A stretch of 64,000 nucleotides of DNA from an uncultured Bacteroidales bacterium (GCA_902798685.1 CADBXO010000027.1:1-64000); one strand, 5' to 3'; numbered from the stretch's first letter, positions 1-12,992 are shown. The notes: generated from the letters alone by a model not told the origin. Numbers and translations: made by a program.

Positions 1-199
1 TTGGGCTCTTGAGGCATTCGGTGCATCACACGTGCTCCAGGAGATCCTGACCATCAAGTCTGATGACGTTACCGGCCGTTCAAAGGCATATGAGGCTATT
101 GTGAAAGGTGATCCGATGCCGACACCCGGCATCCCCGAGTCTCTCAACGTGCTGTTGCATGAGTTGCGCGGTCTCGGTCTTAGCATCAATCTTGAGTAA
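1..199 (+). CDS. rpoB: RNA polymerase beta subunit, C-terminal end (partial)
   Basis: Only the last 65 codons are present; the reading frame enters from the left edge at base 2 and ends at TAA 197-199. The peptide ([16 protein letters not shown], then a [17 protein letters not shown] stretch and a [18 protein letters not shown] tail) is the conserved C-terminus of the beta subunit, which clamps the active site and contacts the beta' subunit. It lies 22 nt upstream of rpoC in the usual rpoBC order. The product is recognised from its sequence and from its neighbour; nothing can be said about the rest of the gene. Confidence 0.97.
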   Translation, partial: WALEAFGASHVLQEILTIKSDDVTGRSKAYEAIVKGDPMPTPGIPESLNVLLHELRGLGLSINLE

Positions 200-215
200 T
201 CATCATTAAAAGTAA

Positions 216-4450
<4,235 letters not shown>

Positions 4451-4466
4451 TTAGACTTGATAGAAG

Positions 4467-4510
4467 AAAGGGGTGATCGGACTTGTTCCGGTCACCCCTT
4501 TCTGTTTTTT
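4467..4510 (+). terminator. rho-independent terminator after rpoC
   Basis: The stem AAAGGGGTGA (4467-4476) pairs with TCACCCCTTT (4492-4501), extended by CGGA/TCCG around a small loop. It is followed by CTG and a T run to 4511. It ends the rpoBC transcript 16 nt after the rpoC stop. Confidence 0.9.
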
Positions 4511-4533
4511 TAGCACATTAGGGACGGTTCCTA

Positions 4534-4564
4534 TTGTGCCAATTAAAATCTTTAGTTATATTTG
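4534..4564 (+). promoter_or_regulatory. Bacteroidetes-type promoter for the small secreted protein gene
   Basis: A -33 TTG (4534-4536) and an exact -7 box TATATTTG (4557-4564) are separated by 20 nt, matching the Bacteroidetes pattern TTG-N(19-21)-TAnnTTTG. The box lies 33 nt before the ATG at 4597, which argues against an earlier start at 4534. Confidence 0.75.
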
Positions 4565-4596
4565 CAGCATCAATAGTTACTATAATTTGTTTGATT

Positions 4597-5004
4597 ATGA
4601 GAAATGAAAAGGTGAGGATCTTATCCTCAAATTGTTTGCATCGTCTTGTTTGCTGTGCCTCTCTGATTGCTTTAACCTTATGTTTCAGCACTAATTTGTG
4701 GGCCGAAAAGAACAAAGCCAACAAGGATGCCATTAAAAGAGGAGATATGGTTATGGGTTCTGTAGTTGATATCAACGAAAAGCCGATGACCGAAATCAAG
4801 GTTCTGGAATATTCACCGGAGAAAAGGGTTACCACATACACCACTACCGACTCCAACGGTGACTTTGCATTCAAAGTTTACGATCCCAGGGACAGTCTCA
4901 GGGTAAAGATTAAAGGTTATGAGACCATAACGGTTCCTCTTGACAAGAAGTTCTACTCCATAACCCTGGTGCCGGCTCCTGTCATCGATGATGACGAGGA
5001 TTAA
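4597..5004 (+). CDS. small secreted protein with a carboxypeptidase-regulatory-like beta-sandwich
   Basis: This 135-residue protein has an N-terminal hydrophobic export signal (about residues 12-32, ending near LWA). One beta-sandwich repeat follows, of the type found at the N-terminus of SusC-like receptors (SVVDINEKPMTEIKVLEYS, then TTTDSNGDFAFKV, then DSLRVKIKGYETITV). It ends in an acidic DDDED tail. The ATG at 4597 is chosen because it follows the promoter boxes at 4534-4564. No TonB-dependent receptor barrel follows; it is a free-standing domain between rpoC and the convergent dgt gene, with no terminator between the two stops. A structural or surface role is possible; the function is unknown. 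Confidence 0.75.
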   Translation: MRNEKVRILSSNCLHRLVCCASLIALTLCFSTNLWAEKNKANKDAIKRGDMVMGSVVDINEKPMTEIKVLEYSPEKRVTTYTTTDSNGDFAFKVYDPRDSLRVKIKGYETITVPLDKKFYSITLVPAPVIDDDED

Positions 5005-6342
5005 TTAAACGGCAGGCAGGCTGTTTCCATTTATCTTACGATAGATGTCAAGAGCGTAGACATCGGTCATACCGCTTATGTAGTCAAGCACTGCAAGAAG
5101 GCGGTTGTAGATGTCAGGCGCCTTTATGTCATACTGGCTTGAAACCCGATCGATGAGTAGTTTCGAATACTCCCGATCGGGATTTTGTACTGCCTCGACC
5201 ATAAGGTCAAGCAGGGTGCTTATTATGCGGAAACCGGCCAGTTCCACCTCCAATACGTCACGTGAACGGTATATCTTCTGTACAGAGAGATCTGCACAGC
5301 GTTTGTAAGCGTCTCTCGGTGTGGGGCTGATATGCTTTATCAGTGATCCGCTGAACGTTCCGTTCAGGATATCCTTTTCGTTCTCAAGAAATACCTGGGT
5401 ACACTCCTCAACCAGAATACCTACCAGCTTTGACCTCAGGTAGGAAACCTGCTCGTTGACATCGGTCACCATTCCTATTATGTTCTTGGCATGTTCCTGA
5501 TCCTTGGGCTCAAGGAAATCCATCATCAGGCTGACGGTCTGCTCGGTTGAGAGTATCTTGAGTTTGTGGGCATCCTCAAGGTCCATCAGAAGGTAGCAGA
5601 TATCATCGGCGGCCTCGACCAACCATACCAGCGGATAGCGTACATATCTGAGCGGCTGACCGGGCTCCGAGAGACGGATAATGCCCAATTCATCGGCTAT
5701 TTTGGCAAAAATGGGTGCCTCGCTGTCAAAGAATCCGAACTTATGTTTGCCGTTGGCCAGGATGGATGCGTAGGGATATTTGACGATTGATGCCAGTGTG
5801 GAGTAGGTCATGGCGAATCCTCCCTTGCGGCGTCCTATGAACTGGTGGGCCAGCAGACGGAAGGCGTTGGCATTACCCTCAAAGTTTATTATATCTGTCC
5901 ACTGACCGGGGTTCTGGGCAAACTGGGCCTCCAGATTCTGTCCCTTTCCTTCGGTGAAATAGGCTGAAATTGCTTTCTCACCGGAGTGTCCGAACGGCGG
6001 GTTGCCCATGTCGTGGGCCAGACAGGCGGCCGATACGATATTGCCTATCTCAGTGATGTTGGTGCCTGCCAGTTCCGGGTGCTTATGCAGGATGCCGCGT
6101 GACACGTTGTTACCCAGTGATCGGCCCACACATGAAACCTCAAGGCTGTGTGTAAGGCGGTTGTGAACGAATACGCTTCCGGGCAGGGGGAATACCTGCG
6201 TCTTGTTCTGCAGTCTCCTGAAAGGAGCCGAGAATATGAGACGGTCATAATCCCTGAGGAATGCGGAACGGTCATCTTTATGGACTGTCTCCAAACCCTC
6301 CATTCCAAGTCGCTTAGCCGAAATCAGTCTTTCCCAATCCAT
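5005..6342 (-). CDS. dgt: deoxyguanosinetriphosphate triphosphohydrolase-like protein (HD domain)
   Basis: The 445-residue cytosolic enzyme belongs to the dGTPase family, which hydrolyses dNTPs to deoxynucleoside and tripolyphosphate and so tunes dNTP pools. The N-terminal third holds the HD-domain metal ligands: HNRLTHSLEV supplies the first His, and AHDMGNPPFGHSGE supplies the His-Asp pair and the following conserved His. The start MDWERLISAKR matches the family, which normally opens with a W-x-x-L segment. It is convergent with the upstream secreted-protein gene (stops touch) and divergent from dut, so the two nucleotide-metabolism genes share a promoter region. It could be a dNTPase with broader substrate range than dGTP. 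Confidence 0.9.
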   Translation of the reverse strand: MDWERLISAKRLGMEGLETVHKDDRSAFLRDYDRLIFSAPFRRLQNKTQVFPLPGSVFVHNRLTHSLEVSCVGRSLGNNVSRGILHKHPELAGTNITEIGNIVSAACLAHDMGNPPFGHSGEKAISAYFTEGKGQNLEAQFAQNPGQWTDIINFEGNANAFRLLAHQFIGRRKGGFAMTYSTLASIVKYPYASILANGKHKFGFFDSEAPIFAKIADELGIIRLSEPGQPLRYVRYPLVWLVEAADDICYLLMDLEDAHKLKILSTEQTVSLMMDFLEPKDQEHAKNIIGMVTDVNEQVSYLRSKLVGILVEECTQVFLENEKDILNGTFSGSLIKHISPTPRDAYKRCADLSVQKIYRSRDVLEVELAGFRIISTLLDLMVEAVQNPDREYSKLLIDRVSSQYDIKAPDIYNRLLAVLDYISGMTDVYALDIYRKINGNSLPAV

Positions 6343-6405
6343 CTGTGAAGTTTGTTTTGTCTCAAAAATAGTGGTTTTTCTACTATTTCCGGCTTTAGTT
6401 GGCGG

Positions 6406-6422
6406 TATATTTGTTATTTTCG
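6406..6422 (+). promoter_or_regulatory. putative -7 boxes for the dut operon
   Basis: Two overlapping -7-like boxes lie 29-45 nt before the dut ATG: TATATTTG (6406-6413, exact TAnnTTTG) and TATTTTCG (6415-6422, one-base variant). A clear -33 TTG at the right distance is not seen, so which box is used is uncertain. Confidence 0.45.
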
Positions 6423-6450
6423 CTGTGCAAAACCAAATCCCTTTGCGAGT

Positions 6451-6882
6451 ATGGAAGTAAAGATTATCAACCGTTCACATCATCCGCTTCCCGAGTATGC
6501 TACACCGCAGTCTGCAGGAGTGGATCTCAGGGCTAATCTTGACGAGCCCGTAGTTATGAAACCTATGGAGCGCCGTCTAATTCCCACCGGTCTGTTCATC
6601 TCGCTTCCCGCCGGGTTTGAGGCTCAGGTACGCCCCCGCAGCGGCCTTGCCATCAAGAAGGGAATAACCGTTCTGAACACTCCCGGTACAATCGATGCCG
6701 ATTACCGCGGCGAGATAGGCGTGATCCTTATCAACCTGTCACAGGAGGATTTTACAGTCAATGACGGTGAGCGTATCGCACAGATGATCATTGCTCGCCA
6801 TGAGCAGGCAGAGTGGATCAAGGTCGAGACACTTGATGAGACCGAGCGCGGTGCAGGCGGATTCGGTCACAGCGGCGTATAA
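6451..6882 (+). CDS. dut: deoxyuridine 5'-triphosphate nucleotidohydrolase (dUTPase)
   Basis: The 143-residue trimeric enzyme converts dUTP to dUMP and pyrophosphate, keeping uracil out of DNA and feeding dTMP synthesis. All five dUTPase motifs are visible in order: AGVDLRAN (motif 1), [11 protein letters not shown] (motif 2), [13 protein letters not shown] with the catalytic Asp (motif 3), GERIAQMI (motif 4) and the flexible C-terminal [11 protein letters not shown] (motif 5). The ATG at 6451 gives the usual family length; an upstream in-frame extension has no homology features. It is first in a tight run with the TPR lipoprotein, DUF4292 protein and EnvC-like gene. Confidence 0.95.
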   Translation: MEVKIINRSHHPLPEYATPQSAGVDLRANLDEPVVMKPMERRLIPTGLFISLPAGFEAQVRPRSGLAIKKGITVLNTPGTIDADYRGEIGVILINLSQEDFTVNDGERIAQMIIARHEQAEWIKVETLDETERGAGGFGHSGV

Positions 6883-6892
6883 GAATCTGTTG

Positions 6893-8236
6893 ATGAAAAG
6901 GGGCTTAATCATATTTGCTTCTCTGCTGACCGCACTGTTGGCTGTTTCATGCGGTTCGGTGCGTCATGCATCCACGGAACCTGTTGAGAGTTCCGTGTTG
7001 GACAGCTATGCAGGTGACTATTTCTTCAGGGAAGGAGTAAAACACTTCACCCAGGGGCATTATGATGCAGCGATGGACCTTATGTCCCGCAGCCTCGATT
7101 ATGATACCGCATCGGCAGCAGCCTGTTACAATCTGGCTCAGTACTATATGTCCCTTCAGGACAGGGCCCTCATGGAGGAATTCAACGGAAAGGCTCAGCA
7201 GTTACTGGAAAAGGCTGTACGCCTGGGACCTGACAACTACTGGTACCGCCGTCTGCTTGCCGTCAATCTGCTGCGTCAGGGCCGTCAGGCCGATGCAATC
7301 GAGCAGTATGAGGAGATATCCCGCCGTTTCCCCGGCCGTACGGACGTGCTGATAACCCTGGCCGGTCTGTATGATGACGCCGGTGATTTTGAGAAGGAAC
7401 TGCGTGCACTGGAGCGTTACGGCCGTCTAGAGGATGTGGCCGATGAACTCAAGTTCCAGCGTTTTGTCTGCTACCTGCAGTTGGGTGAGCTTGACTCAGC
7501 CTATTATGAGGCAGACAATCCGGCTGAGGTTATAGAACTTCTCATGAACACCACCCGCGATATGATCGAGAAGGCCGAAACCAACCTGGATAAGATAAGA
7601 TGCCGCTCACTGCTGGATGTTGTCATGAACTTCTGTGACGTGGTATCGTCACATGAGCCCCAGCTGGCTCAGGCATACGCGCAGAAATCCATCGGTTATT
7701 TCTGGATGGGTTTCAATGACGAGGCTCTTGATGTCCTCTCCAAGGGTTTGAGGAAAGTGGTTACTGATGCTGACAGGGCATTCCTCTACAACCTTAGGGG
7801 AGATTTCTATCACACTCTTGGTGAAAGGGAGAGGATGTATGCCGATTATGATTCCACTCTCATCTATGACCCCGGGAACATAAACGTCCTGAACAACTAC
7901 GCCTACTATCTTTCAGTGGAGGGCAGAGATCTTAAGAAGGCCCAGAAAATGAGCGCCAGGACCCTTGAGGCTGAGCCCCTTAATGCTACATACCTTGATA
8001 CCTACGCCTGGATACTGTTCAAGATGAAAAAGTACAATGAGGCGTTGGGATACATGGAGAAAGCGCTGAGATACCTGGACAGGGACAATCCCGAGATATA
8101 TGAGCACTACGGCGACGTGCTGTTCATGTGCGGAGAGAAGGAGAAGGCGCTTGAGAACTGGCACAAGGCGGTCCAGTTCAACAGCACATCACCTACTCTT
8201 GATCAGAAAATCAAACAGCAGAAATATCTGGAATGA
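6893..8236 (+). CDS. tetratricopeptide-repeat lipoprotein
   Basis: The 447-residue protein starts with a lipoprotein signal (MKRGLIIFASLLTALLAVSC, lipobox Cys at residue 20), so it is probably anchored in a membrane facing the periplasm. The rest is built of tetratricopeptide repeats, for example YNLAQYYMSLQDRA, LAGLYDDAGDFEKEL and YAWILFKMKKYNEAL, which usually bind partner proteins. The ATG at 6893, 10 nt after the dut stop, is chosen because it begins the signal peptide; an overlapping start inside dut is less plausible. Its stop overlaps the next ATG (ATGA). The order dut - TPR lipoprotein - DUF4292 - EnvC-like suggests a role in envelope assembly; the exact partner is unknown. Confidence 0.85.
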   Translation: MKRGLIIFASLLTALLAVSCGSVRHASTEPVESSVLDSYAGDYFFREGVKHFTQGHYDAAMDLMSRSLDYDTASAAACYNLAQYYMSLQDRALMEEFNGKAQQLLEKAVRLGPDNYWYRRLLAVNLLRQGRQADAIEQYEEISRRFPGRTDVLITLAGLYDDAGDFEKELRALERYGRLEDVADELKFQRFVCYLQLGELDSAYYEADNPAEVIELLMNTTRDMIEKAETNLDKIRCRSLLDVVMNFCDVVSSHEPQLAQAYAQKSIGYFWMGFNDEALDVLSKGLRKVVTDADRAFLYNLRGDFYHTLGERERMYADYDSTLIYDPGNINVLNNYAYYLSVEGRDLKKAQKMSARTLEAEPLNATYLDTYAWILFKMKKYNEALGYMEKALRYLDRDNPEIYEHYGDVLFMCGEKEKALENWHKAVQFNSTSPTLDQKIKQQKYLE

Positions 8237-9039
8237 TGAGATCACTGCGTTACATATTACCTGTTTTGATCGCGGCATTGCTGCTGGGTGGCTGCCGCTC
8301 ACAGTCTGCACTCAAGAAACAGAAAGCTAAAGAGGAGCAGGAGAGCGCACGTCTCATTCATAACCTTCTGGAGGCTCCCCCTGTACAGGAGTTGACGGCA
8401 AGCCTGTCACTCAACCTGTCCGGTACCAAGGTGAGCGGTCAGCTGAGGATGCGCCGCGGCCGCAGTATCCAGGTAAGCGCCAGTATGCTGGGTCTGGTTG
8501 AGGTGGCACGCATAGAGTTCCTTCCGGATATGGTAGTCATTATGGACAAGTTCCACAACCTCTATTCAGTCTGCCATTATGCCGACATCCCCTACCGCAA
8601 CGAATTTGGACTAGACTTTGAGATGGTACAGGCATTCTTCTGGAACCGCATCTTTGCCCCCGGAAGTGCCAATACGGCCGATGCCTCCACACGCCTGTTT
8701 CTGGACAGGACCGATGAACAGGGCAACTCCTACATCAAGGACATAGAGTACGGATATGAGTTCGTGGCAAACAGCGGTCAGCGTCTGGAGTCTATCAATA
8801 AATCCGGCAGCGGATACAGGTTCCATATGGATTATACTGATTTCACCGCCCTTTCCGGTAAGTGGGAGTACCCGTTGGGACTCAACTTCCAGGTTAAAGT
8901 GTCCGATACTGATGTGAATGTACAGGCCAGGATGTCATCGGTCTCAACTGATAACAAGACATGGCCCGACAGAACCCAGGTGACCCGCCGTATGAAACAG
9001 GTATCACTTGAAGAACTTGTGGACAACCTCGATTTATGA
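8233..9039 (+). CDS. DUF4292 family lipoprotein
   Basis: This 268-residue protein has a lipoprotein signal (YILPVLIAALLLGGC). It resembles the Bacteroidetes DUF4292 proteins, which have a LolA/LppX-like look with amphipathic beta strands (for example SGQLRMRRGRSIQVSAS and VEVARIEFLPDMVVIMD). Such folds often carry lipids or lipoproteins across the periplasm, but no function is established here. Two ATGs stand in tandem at 8233 and 8236; the first overlaps the TPR gene stop. Its own stop overlaps the start of the EnvC-like gene, so the three genes are almost certainly translated together. Confidence 0.8.
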   Translation: MMRSLRYILPVLIAALLLGGCRSQSALKKQKAKEEQESARLIHNLLEAPPVQELTASLSLNLSGTKVSGQLRMRRGRSIQVSASMLGLVEVARIEFLPDMVVIMDKFHNLYSVCHYADIPYRNEFGLDFEMVQAFFWNRIFAPGSANTADASTRLFLDRTDEQGNSYIKDIEYGYEFVANSGQRLESINKSGSGYRFHMDYTDFTALSGKWEYPLGLNFQVKVSDTDVNVQARMSSVSTDNKTWPDRTQVTRRMKQVSLEELVDNLDL

Positions 9040-10232
9040 TGAAGAAATATATCATACTGCTGTTCCTGCTCTCTGCCCCCCTGCTTATGGTGGGACAGAC
9101 CAATTCCGTCATTGAGAAGATGCGTAAGGAAAGGGCTGAGATGGAGGAGCAGATAGCCCGTCAGGAGAAGATTCTTACCAGTACTGAATCCAGTATAACC
9201 AGCCAGGTAAGCAACCTTAATATCATCACCGCCAAACTCAAGGAGCGTACCAAACTGCTTGACCAGACCCGCAGTGAGATACGCTCGCTGGACCGTGAGA
9301 CCACCCGTCTGGAGAAAGAGATCAAGCAGCTTGAAAAGGAGCATGAGCAGTGCAAGGAGCGTTACGCCGAGGCCTGCCGTTTCTATCAGCACCAGAACTC
9401 CAGTTTCAATCCCCTGACCTTCATCCTGGCCACCGAGTCTTTCCGTGAGATGAGCCGTCGCGCCCGTTACGTGAGCGAGTACTCCAACTCACTTCAGGAA
9501 ATGGCCGATGAAATCACCCAGAAAGTGGATACCCTTGAGAACCGTAAGGCGCAGATAGAACTTGTAAGGAAAGAGAAGGATGAGCTGCGCAAGGTACAGC
9601 AGAAGAATGAGGAGGAGGCCCGCAAGGAGGAGAAACAGCAGAAGACTCTGGTCAACCAGCTCAAGAACAAACGTACCAACCTTAAGAAAGAGATAGCCGC
9701 CCAGCAGAAGAAGATGGATGCACTCTCCAAGGAGATTGACCGTCAGATTCAGCAGGCCCTCAAGGAGGAGCAGGCCAAGACCCCCGATAAGGTAAAGTCA
9801 CCTGAGGAGATAAAACTGTCAGGAACCTTTGAGAGCAACAAGGGACGTCTGCCCATGCCTATCACAGGTGCCTACCTGGTTGTGGGCGAGTACGGCGTGC
9901 AGAACGTAGCAGGAATGAAGGATGTCAAGCAGAACAATCTGGGTATAGACATTCAGGGAAATGACGGTGCACAGGCCAGATCGGTATTTGACGGCACCGT
10001 CTCATCAATCTTCCAGCAGGGAAAGGGCCAGATAGGAGTGCTTATCCGTCACGGCTCATACATATCAGTTTACTGCAACCTGAGCGAGACCAGACTCAAG
10101 AAAGGTGACAAGGTCAAGGCCGGTGACATAGTGGGCAATATCCAGACATCCGAGAACGGAACTCCCATACTCCACTTCCAGCTTCACAAAGAGAGCACCC
10201 GTCTCAATCCTTCGGATTGGTTGCGTCGCTGA
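9036..10232 (+). CDS. EnvC-like murein hydrolase activator (coiled coil plus LytM/M23 domain)
   Basis: The 398-residue protein has a signal peptide (MMKKYIILLFLLSAPLLMVG). A long coiled coil follows (about residues 25-255, rich in E, K, Q and R), then a C-terminal LytM/peptidase M23 domain (about residues 285-398). In active M23 enzymes zinc is held by HxxxD and HxH. Here the first motif reads NNLGIDIQG, with Asn in place of the His, while the C-terminal LHFQLH remains. Loss of a zinc ligand is typical of EnvC-type proteins, which activate cell-wall amidases at the septum instead of cutting peptidoglycan. The gene overlaps the DUF4292 gene by 4 nt and is last in the dut run. Confidence 0.85.
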   Translation: MMKKYIILLFLLSAPLLMVGQTNSVIEKMRKERAEMEEQIARQEKILTSTESSITSQVSNLNIITAKLKERTKLLDQTRSEIRSLDRETTRLEKEIKQLEKEHEQCKERYAEACRFYQHQNSSFNPLTFILATESFREMSRRARYVSEYSNSLQEMADEITQKVDTLENRKAQIELVRKEKDELRKVQQKNEEEARKEEKQQKTLVNQLKNKRTNLKKEIAAQQKKMDALSKEIDRQIQQALKEEQAKTPDKVKSPEEIKLSGTFESNKGRLPMPITGAYLVVGEYGVQNVAGMKDVKQNNLGIDIQGNDGAQARSVFDGTVSSIFQQGKGQIGVLIRHGSYISVYCNLSETRLKKGDKVKAGDIVGNIQTSENGTPILHFQLHKESTRLNPSDWLRR

Positions 10233-10251
10233 CAAAAAATGACTAATTTTG
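10221..10251 (+). promoter_or_regulatory. promoter of prfB
   Basis: TTG (10221-10223) and TAATTTTG (10244-10251) are 20 nt apart, an exact fit to the Bacteroidetes sigma consensus, and lie 20 nt before the prfB ATG. The -33 element overlaps the 3' end of the EnvC-like gene. Confidence 0.8.
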
Positions 10252-10270
10252 CAGTCCAAATCCAATCAGT

Positions 10271-11395
10271 ATGATTACAGCAGATCAACTCAAAGACGTA
10301 CTTGACCGCACAGAGGCGCTGAAACGCTATCTGAACATAGATGCTAAACTTATCCAGGTAGAGGAGGAGCAGTTGCGCACTCAGGCTCCGGGATTCTGGG
10401 ATGACCCCAAGAAGGCCGAGATCCAGATGAAGAAAGTCAAGGACCTGCAGAGCTGGATTGACGGCTACAAGAAGGTAAAGGCTCTGGCCGATGAGCTGCA
10501 GCTTGCCATGGACTTCTACAAGGAGGAGCTGGTAACCGAGCAGGAGGTTGATGACAACTACGCCAAGGCAATTGCCGCCGTAGAATCATTGGAGCTCAAG
10601 AACATGCTTCGTGAGGAGGCCGATGAGATGGACTGCGTGCTCAAGATCAACTCAGGTGCAGGCGGTACCGAGAGTCAGGACTGGGCCTCAATGCTCATGC
10701 GTATGTACATGCGCTGGGGTGAGGACAACAACTATAAAGTGACAGTAGCCAACCTGCAGGACGGCGATGAGGCCGGAATTAAGCAGGTGACCATGGAGAT
10801 AGAGGGACCGTTCGCTTACGGTTACCTTAAGGGCGAGAACGGTGTTCACCGTCTGGTTCGCGTATCACCCTACAACGCTCAGGGCAAGCGCATGACATCA
10901 TTCGCCAGCGTCTTTGTAACCCCGCTTATCGATGACTCGATTGAGGTTGACATCAACCCTGCACTCATGAGCTGGGATACATTCCGAAGCGGCGGTGCCG
11001 GCGGTCAGAACGTGAACAAGGTGGAATCAGGCGTACGTCTGCGTTACCAGTTCAAAGATCCTTATACAGGTGTTGAGGAGGAAATCCTTATTGAAAACAC
11101 CGAGACCCGTGACCAGCCCAAGAACAAGGAGCGTGCACTGCAGCACCTGCGTTCCATTCTGTATGACAAGGAACTGCAGCACCGCATGGCCGAGCAGGAG
11201 AAGATCGAGGCCGGCAAGAAGAAGATCGAGTGGGGCTCACAGATCCGCTCATACGTCTTTGATGACCGCCGTGTCAAGGATCACCGCACAGGTTTCCAGA
11301 CATCCGATGTAAACGGAGTCATGGACGGACATATAGACGGTTTCATCAAGTCTTACCTGATGTCGTTCGCCGAGTCCAAAGAACAGCAGATGTAA
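10271..11395 (+). CDS. prfB: peptide chain release factor 2
   Basis: The 374-residue release factor recognises UGA/UAA and triggers peptide release in the ribosome. The GGQ motif that enters the peptidyl-transferase centre is present (SGGAGGQNVNKVES). The stop-codon recognition tripeptide is SPY (HRLVRVSPYNAQGKR), where E. coli RF2 has SPF. The early region ALKRYLNIDAK corresponds to the site of the autoregulatory +1 frameshift in many bacteria. Here the codons run straight through with no in-frame UGA, so that control is absent. The gene has its own promoter and is followed after 29 nt by the CYTH gene. Confidence 0.95.
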   Translation: MITADQLKDVLDRTEALKRYLNIDAKLIQVEEEQLRTQAPGFWDDPKKAEIQMKKVKDLQSWIDGYKKVKALADELQLAMDFYKEELVTEQEVDDNYAKAIAAVESLELKNMLREEADEMDCVLKINSGAGGTESQDWASMLMRMYMRWGEDNNYKVTVANLQDGDEAGIKQVTMEIEGPFAYGYLKGENGVHRLVRVSPYNAQGKRMTSFASVFVTPLIDDSIEVDINPALMSWDTFRSGGAGGQNVNKVESGVRLRYQFKDPYTGVEEEILIENTETRDQPKNKERALQHLRSILYDKELQHRMAEQEKIEAGKKKIEWGSQIRSYVFDDRRVKDHRTGFQTSDVNGVMDGHIDGFIKSYLMSFAESKEQQM

Positions 11396-11424
11396 TAGTC
11401 TTTCAACCAATATACACTAATACT

Positions 11425-11904
11425 ATGGCAATTGAGATTGAACGTAAGTTTCTTGTAAAAGGAACATCCTACAAGACACAGGCCTTCAGTTACTACGACA
11501 TTCTCCAGGGTTACATTGCCCATGAGAACGGCCGTTCAGTACGTGTACGCATCACTGACAAGGAGGCTATCCTTACCATCAAGGGTCCGTCAGACGCAAA
11601 GGGCATGAGCCGTTACGAGTGGAATCACCTGATTCCCGTGGATGAGGCCCGTGAACTCTTTGAGTTGCATCAGAGCGGAGCCATTGAGAAGCGCCGCTAC
11701 CTGGTACACAGCGGTCCCCATGTATTTGAGGTGGATGAGTTTCATGGTGAGAATGAGGGTCTTGTTATGGCCGAGGTAGAGCTCAATTCAGAGAGCGAGA
11801 CTTTCGTAAAGCCCGATTTCATCGGCAAAGAAGTAACAGGTGACCACCGTTATTACAACGCTTATCTGGCCACAAATCCCTACAAAACCTGGAATAAGGA
11901 TTGA
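11425..11904 (+). CDS. CYTH domain protein (triphosphate tunnel metalloenzyme)
   Basis: The 159-residue protein opens with the signature IEIERKFLV (E-x-E-x-K) that binds the triphosphate and metal in the tunnel of CYTH enzymes. Alternating charged strands follow (VRVRITDKEAILTIKG, RRYLVHSG, FEVDEFHGENEGLVMAEVEL). Relatives are inorganic triphosphatases, thiamine triphosphatases or adenylate cyclases; short bacterial forms are most often tripolyphosphatases, so that is the likelier role. It is cytosolic. Its stop is directly followed by the convergent vanZ-like gene stop at 11905. Confidence 0.85.
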   Translation: MAIEIERKFLVKGTSYKTQAFSYYDILQGYIAHENGRSVRVRITDKEAILTIKGPSDAKGMSRYEWNHLIPVDEARELFELHQSGAIEKRRYLVHSGPHVFEVDEFHGENEGLVMAEVELNSESETFVKPDFIGKEVTGDHRYYNAYLATNPYKTWNKD

Positions 11905-12291
11905 TTATCTCTTCTTTTTGAAGATAGTCTGAATTGCAAAGTAGCCGATGGTTGCGCCTACAATCACGCCTATTACATCGGCCCACAGGTCAGCCCACTC
12001 ACCGCTTCTTCCCTGAGTAAGTTTCATCTGGGCTATCTCCATCAGTCCGCCCAGCGCTATCGGGGCGATGATGCCGAATATGAGTATCTTTACCCAGTTC
12101 AGGTTCTCATGATGACGCAGGTACTCAATCCAGAGAATAAGCTCCAAACCCAGGTACATGCAGACATGGACAATCTTGTCGATGCCTGATATAGGGTCCA
12201 GCTTTGTCTTGGGAGGGTTGAACAGAGACAGAAAAAGTATGGCTGCTATGGCAAGCAGCGACAGCGGGTATTTTCTGATGAAATATAACAT
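11905..12291 (-). CDS. VanZ-like family membrane protein
   Basis: This is a 128-residue protein with about four membrane segments (LLAIAAILFLSLF; IVHVCMYLGLELILWIEYL; VKILIFGIIAPIALGGLMEIAQ; WADVIGVIVGATIGYFAI) and the E-x-x-Q / R-x-x-x-W-x-D-x-x-A-N/D-x-x-G pattern of VanZ-like proteins (LMEIAQ ... GRSGEWADLWADVIG). The ATG at 12291 is preferred to one at 12324, which would add 11 residues without signal and would abut the divergent gene. VanZ relatives affect teicoplanin resistance in some Gram-positives; in Bacteroidetes the role is unknown, so no resistance is implied. Confidence 0.8.
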   Translation of the reverse strand: MLYFIRKYPLSLLAIAAILFLSLFNPPKTKLDPISGIDKIVHVCMYLGLELILWIEYLRHHENLNWVKILIFGIIAPIALGGLMEIAQMKLTQGRSGEWADLWADVIGVIVGATIGYFAIQTIFKKKR

Positions 12292-12323
12292 GCCGCAAAA
12301 ATAACCAATAATACCATAACACA

Positions 12324-12992
12324 ATGTCTAAAGACCATTTCTATTTCAACCGAAATGACAGGATAGTAGCCCTTATCCTGTTGTCTGTCATCATAATTGT
12401 CAATATAATTCGGAATCCGTGGAACCCGCCTGTTCCTGATGACGGTGTGAATTCAGACACGCTGGTTCATGTTCCCGATACATTCAGACGCACGGTTTAC
12501 ATAAGGGATACCGTAAGGAGAAAATGGTATGTCTGGGATACTGTAAGGGTTGAGGTTAAGAGTGTCCGATATACAGCCAAGAGCCGTCCTCCGGAGCCGC
12601 TGGACCTGAATATGGCAGACAGTACTGAACTGGTAAGGCTGCCCGGTATAGGAACAGCCACCGCCATGAAGATCATAAGGTACAGGGAACGGCTGGGCGG
12701 CTACACCGAAATAACGCAGCTTGCGGAGATAGATGGACTGCCCGATTCACTGATGAAATGGTTCATTATTACCGATACCATCCCCGTAAGCAGGATTGCG
12801 GTCAACAAGGCAACTCTTGCTGAACTGCGCCGTCATCCATATATTGACTTCTATCAGGCCCGAGCCATCGTGGAGTTCCGTAATGAGAGGGGCATAATAA
12901 AAAGTCCTGAGCAGCTCTCTTTCATGGAAGAGTTCACCGCTCAGGACCTTATAAGATTAAAGCCTTATCTTGATTTCAGTCAGGATCAATAA
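12324..12992 (+). CDS. ComEA-like helix-hairpin-helix membrane protein
   Basis: The 222-residue protein has one N-terminal membrane segment (IVALILLSVIIIVNII, about residues 14-29) and a linker. Two tandem helix-hairpin-helix units follow. The first reads DLNMADSTELVRLPGIGTA then YRERLGGYTEITQL; the second is more degenerate (VNKATLAELRRHPYIDF then VEFRNERG). Membrane-tethered HhH pairs bind double-stranded DNA in ComEA-type uptake proteins; no other competence gene is nearby, so this is a family-based guess. It is divergent from vanZ-like, and its stop overlaps the convergent alkaline phosphatase stop by 7 nt. Confidence 0.8.
   Translation: MSKDHFYFNRNDRIVALILLSVIIIVNIIRNPWNPPVPDDGVNSDTLVHVPDTFRRTVYIRDTVRRKWYVWDTVRVEVKSVRYTAKSRPPEPLDLNMADSTELVRLPGIGTATAMKIIRYRERLGGYTEITQLAEIDGLPDSLMKWFIITDTIPVSRIAVNKATLAELRRHPYIDFYQARAIVEFRNERGIIKSPEQLSFMEEFTAQDLIRLKPYLDFSQDQ

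Noticed and set aside
10271..10360. Programmed frameshift in prfB
   Set aside because: No in-frame stop or slippery CTT-TGA is present near codon 25; the frame is continuous.
11905..12291. Glycopeptide-resistance gene (VanZ)
   Set aside because: Only the broad VanZ-like family is supported; no van cluster is near and the family is common in Bacteroidetes.
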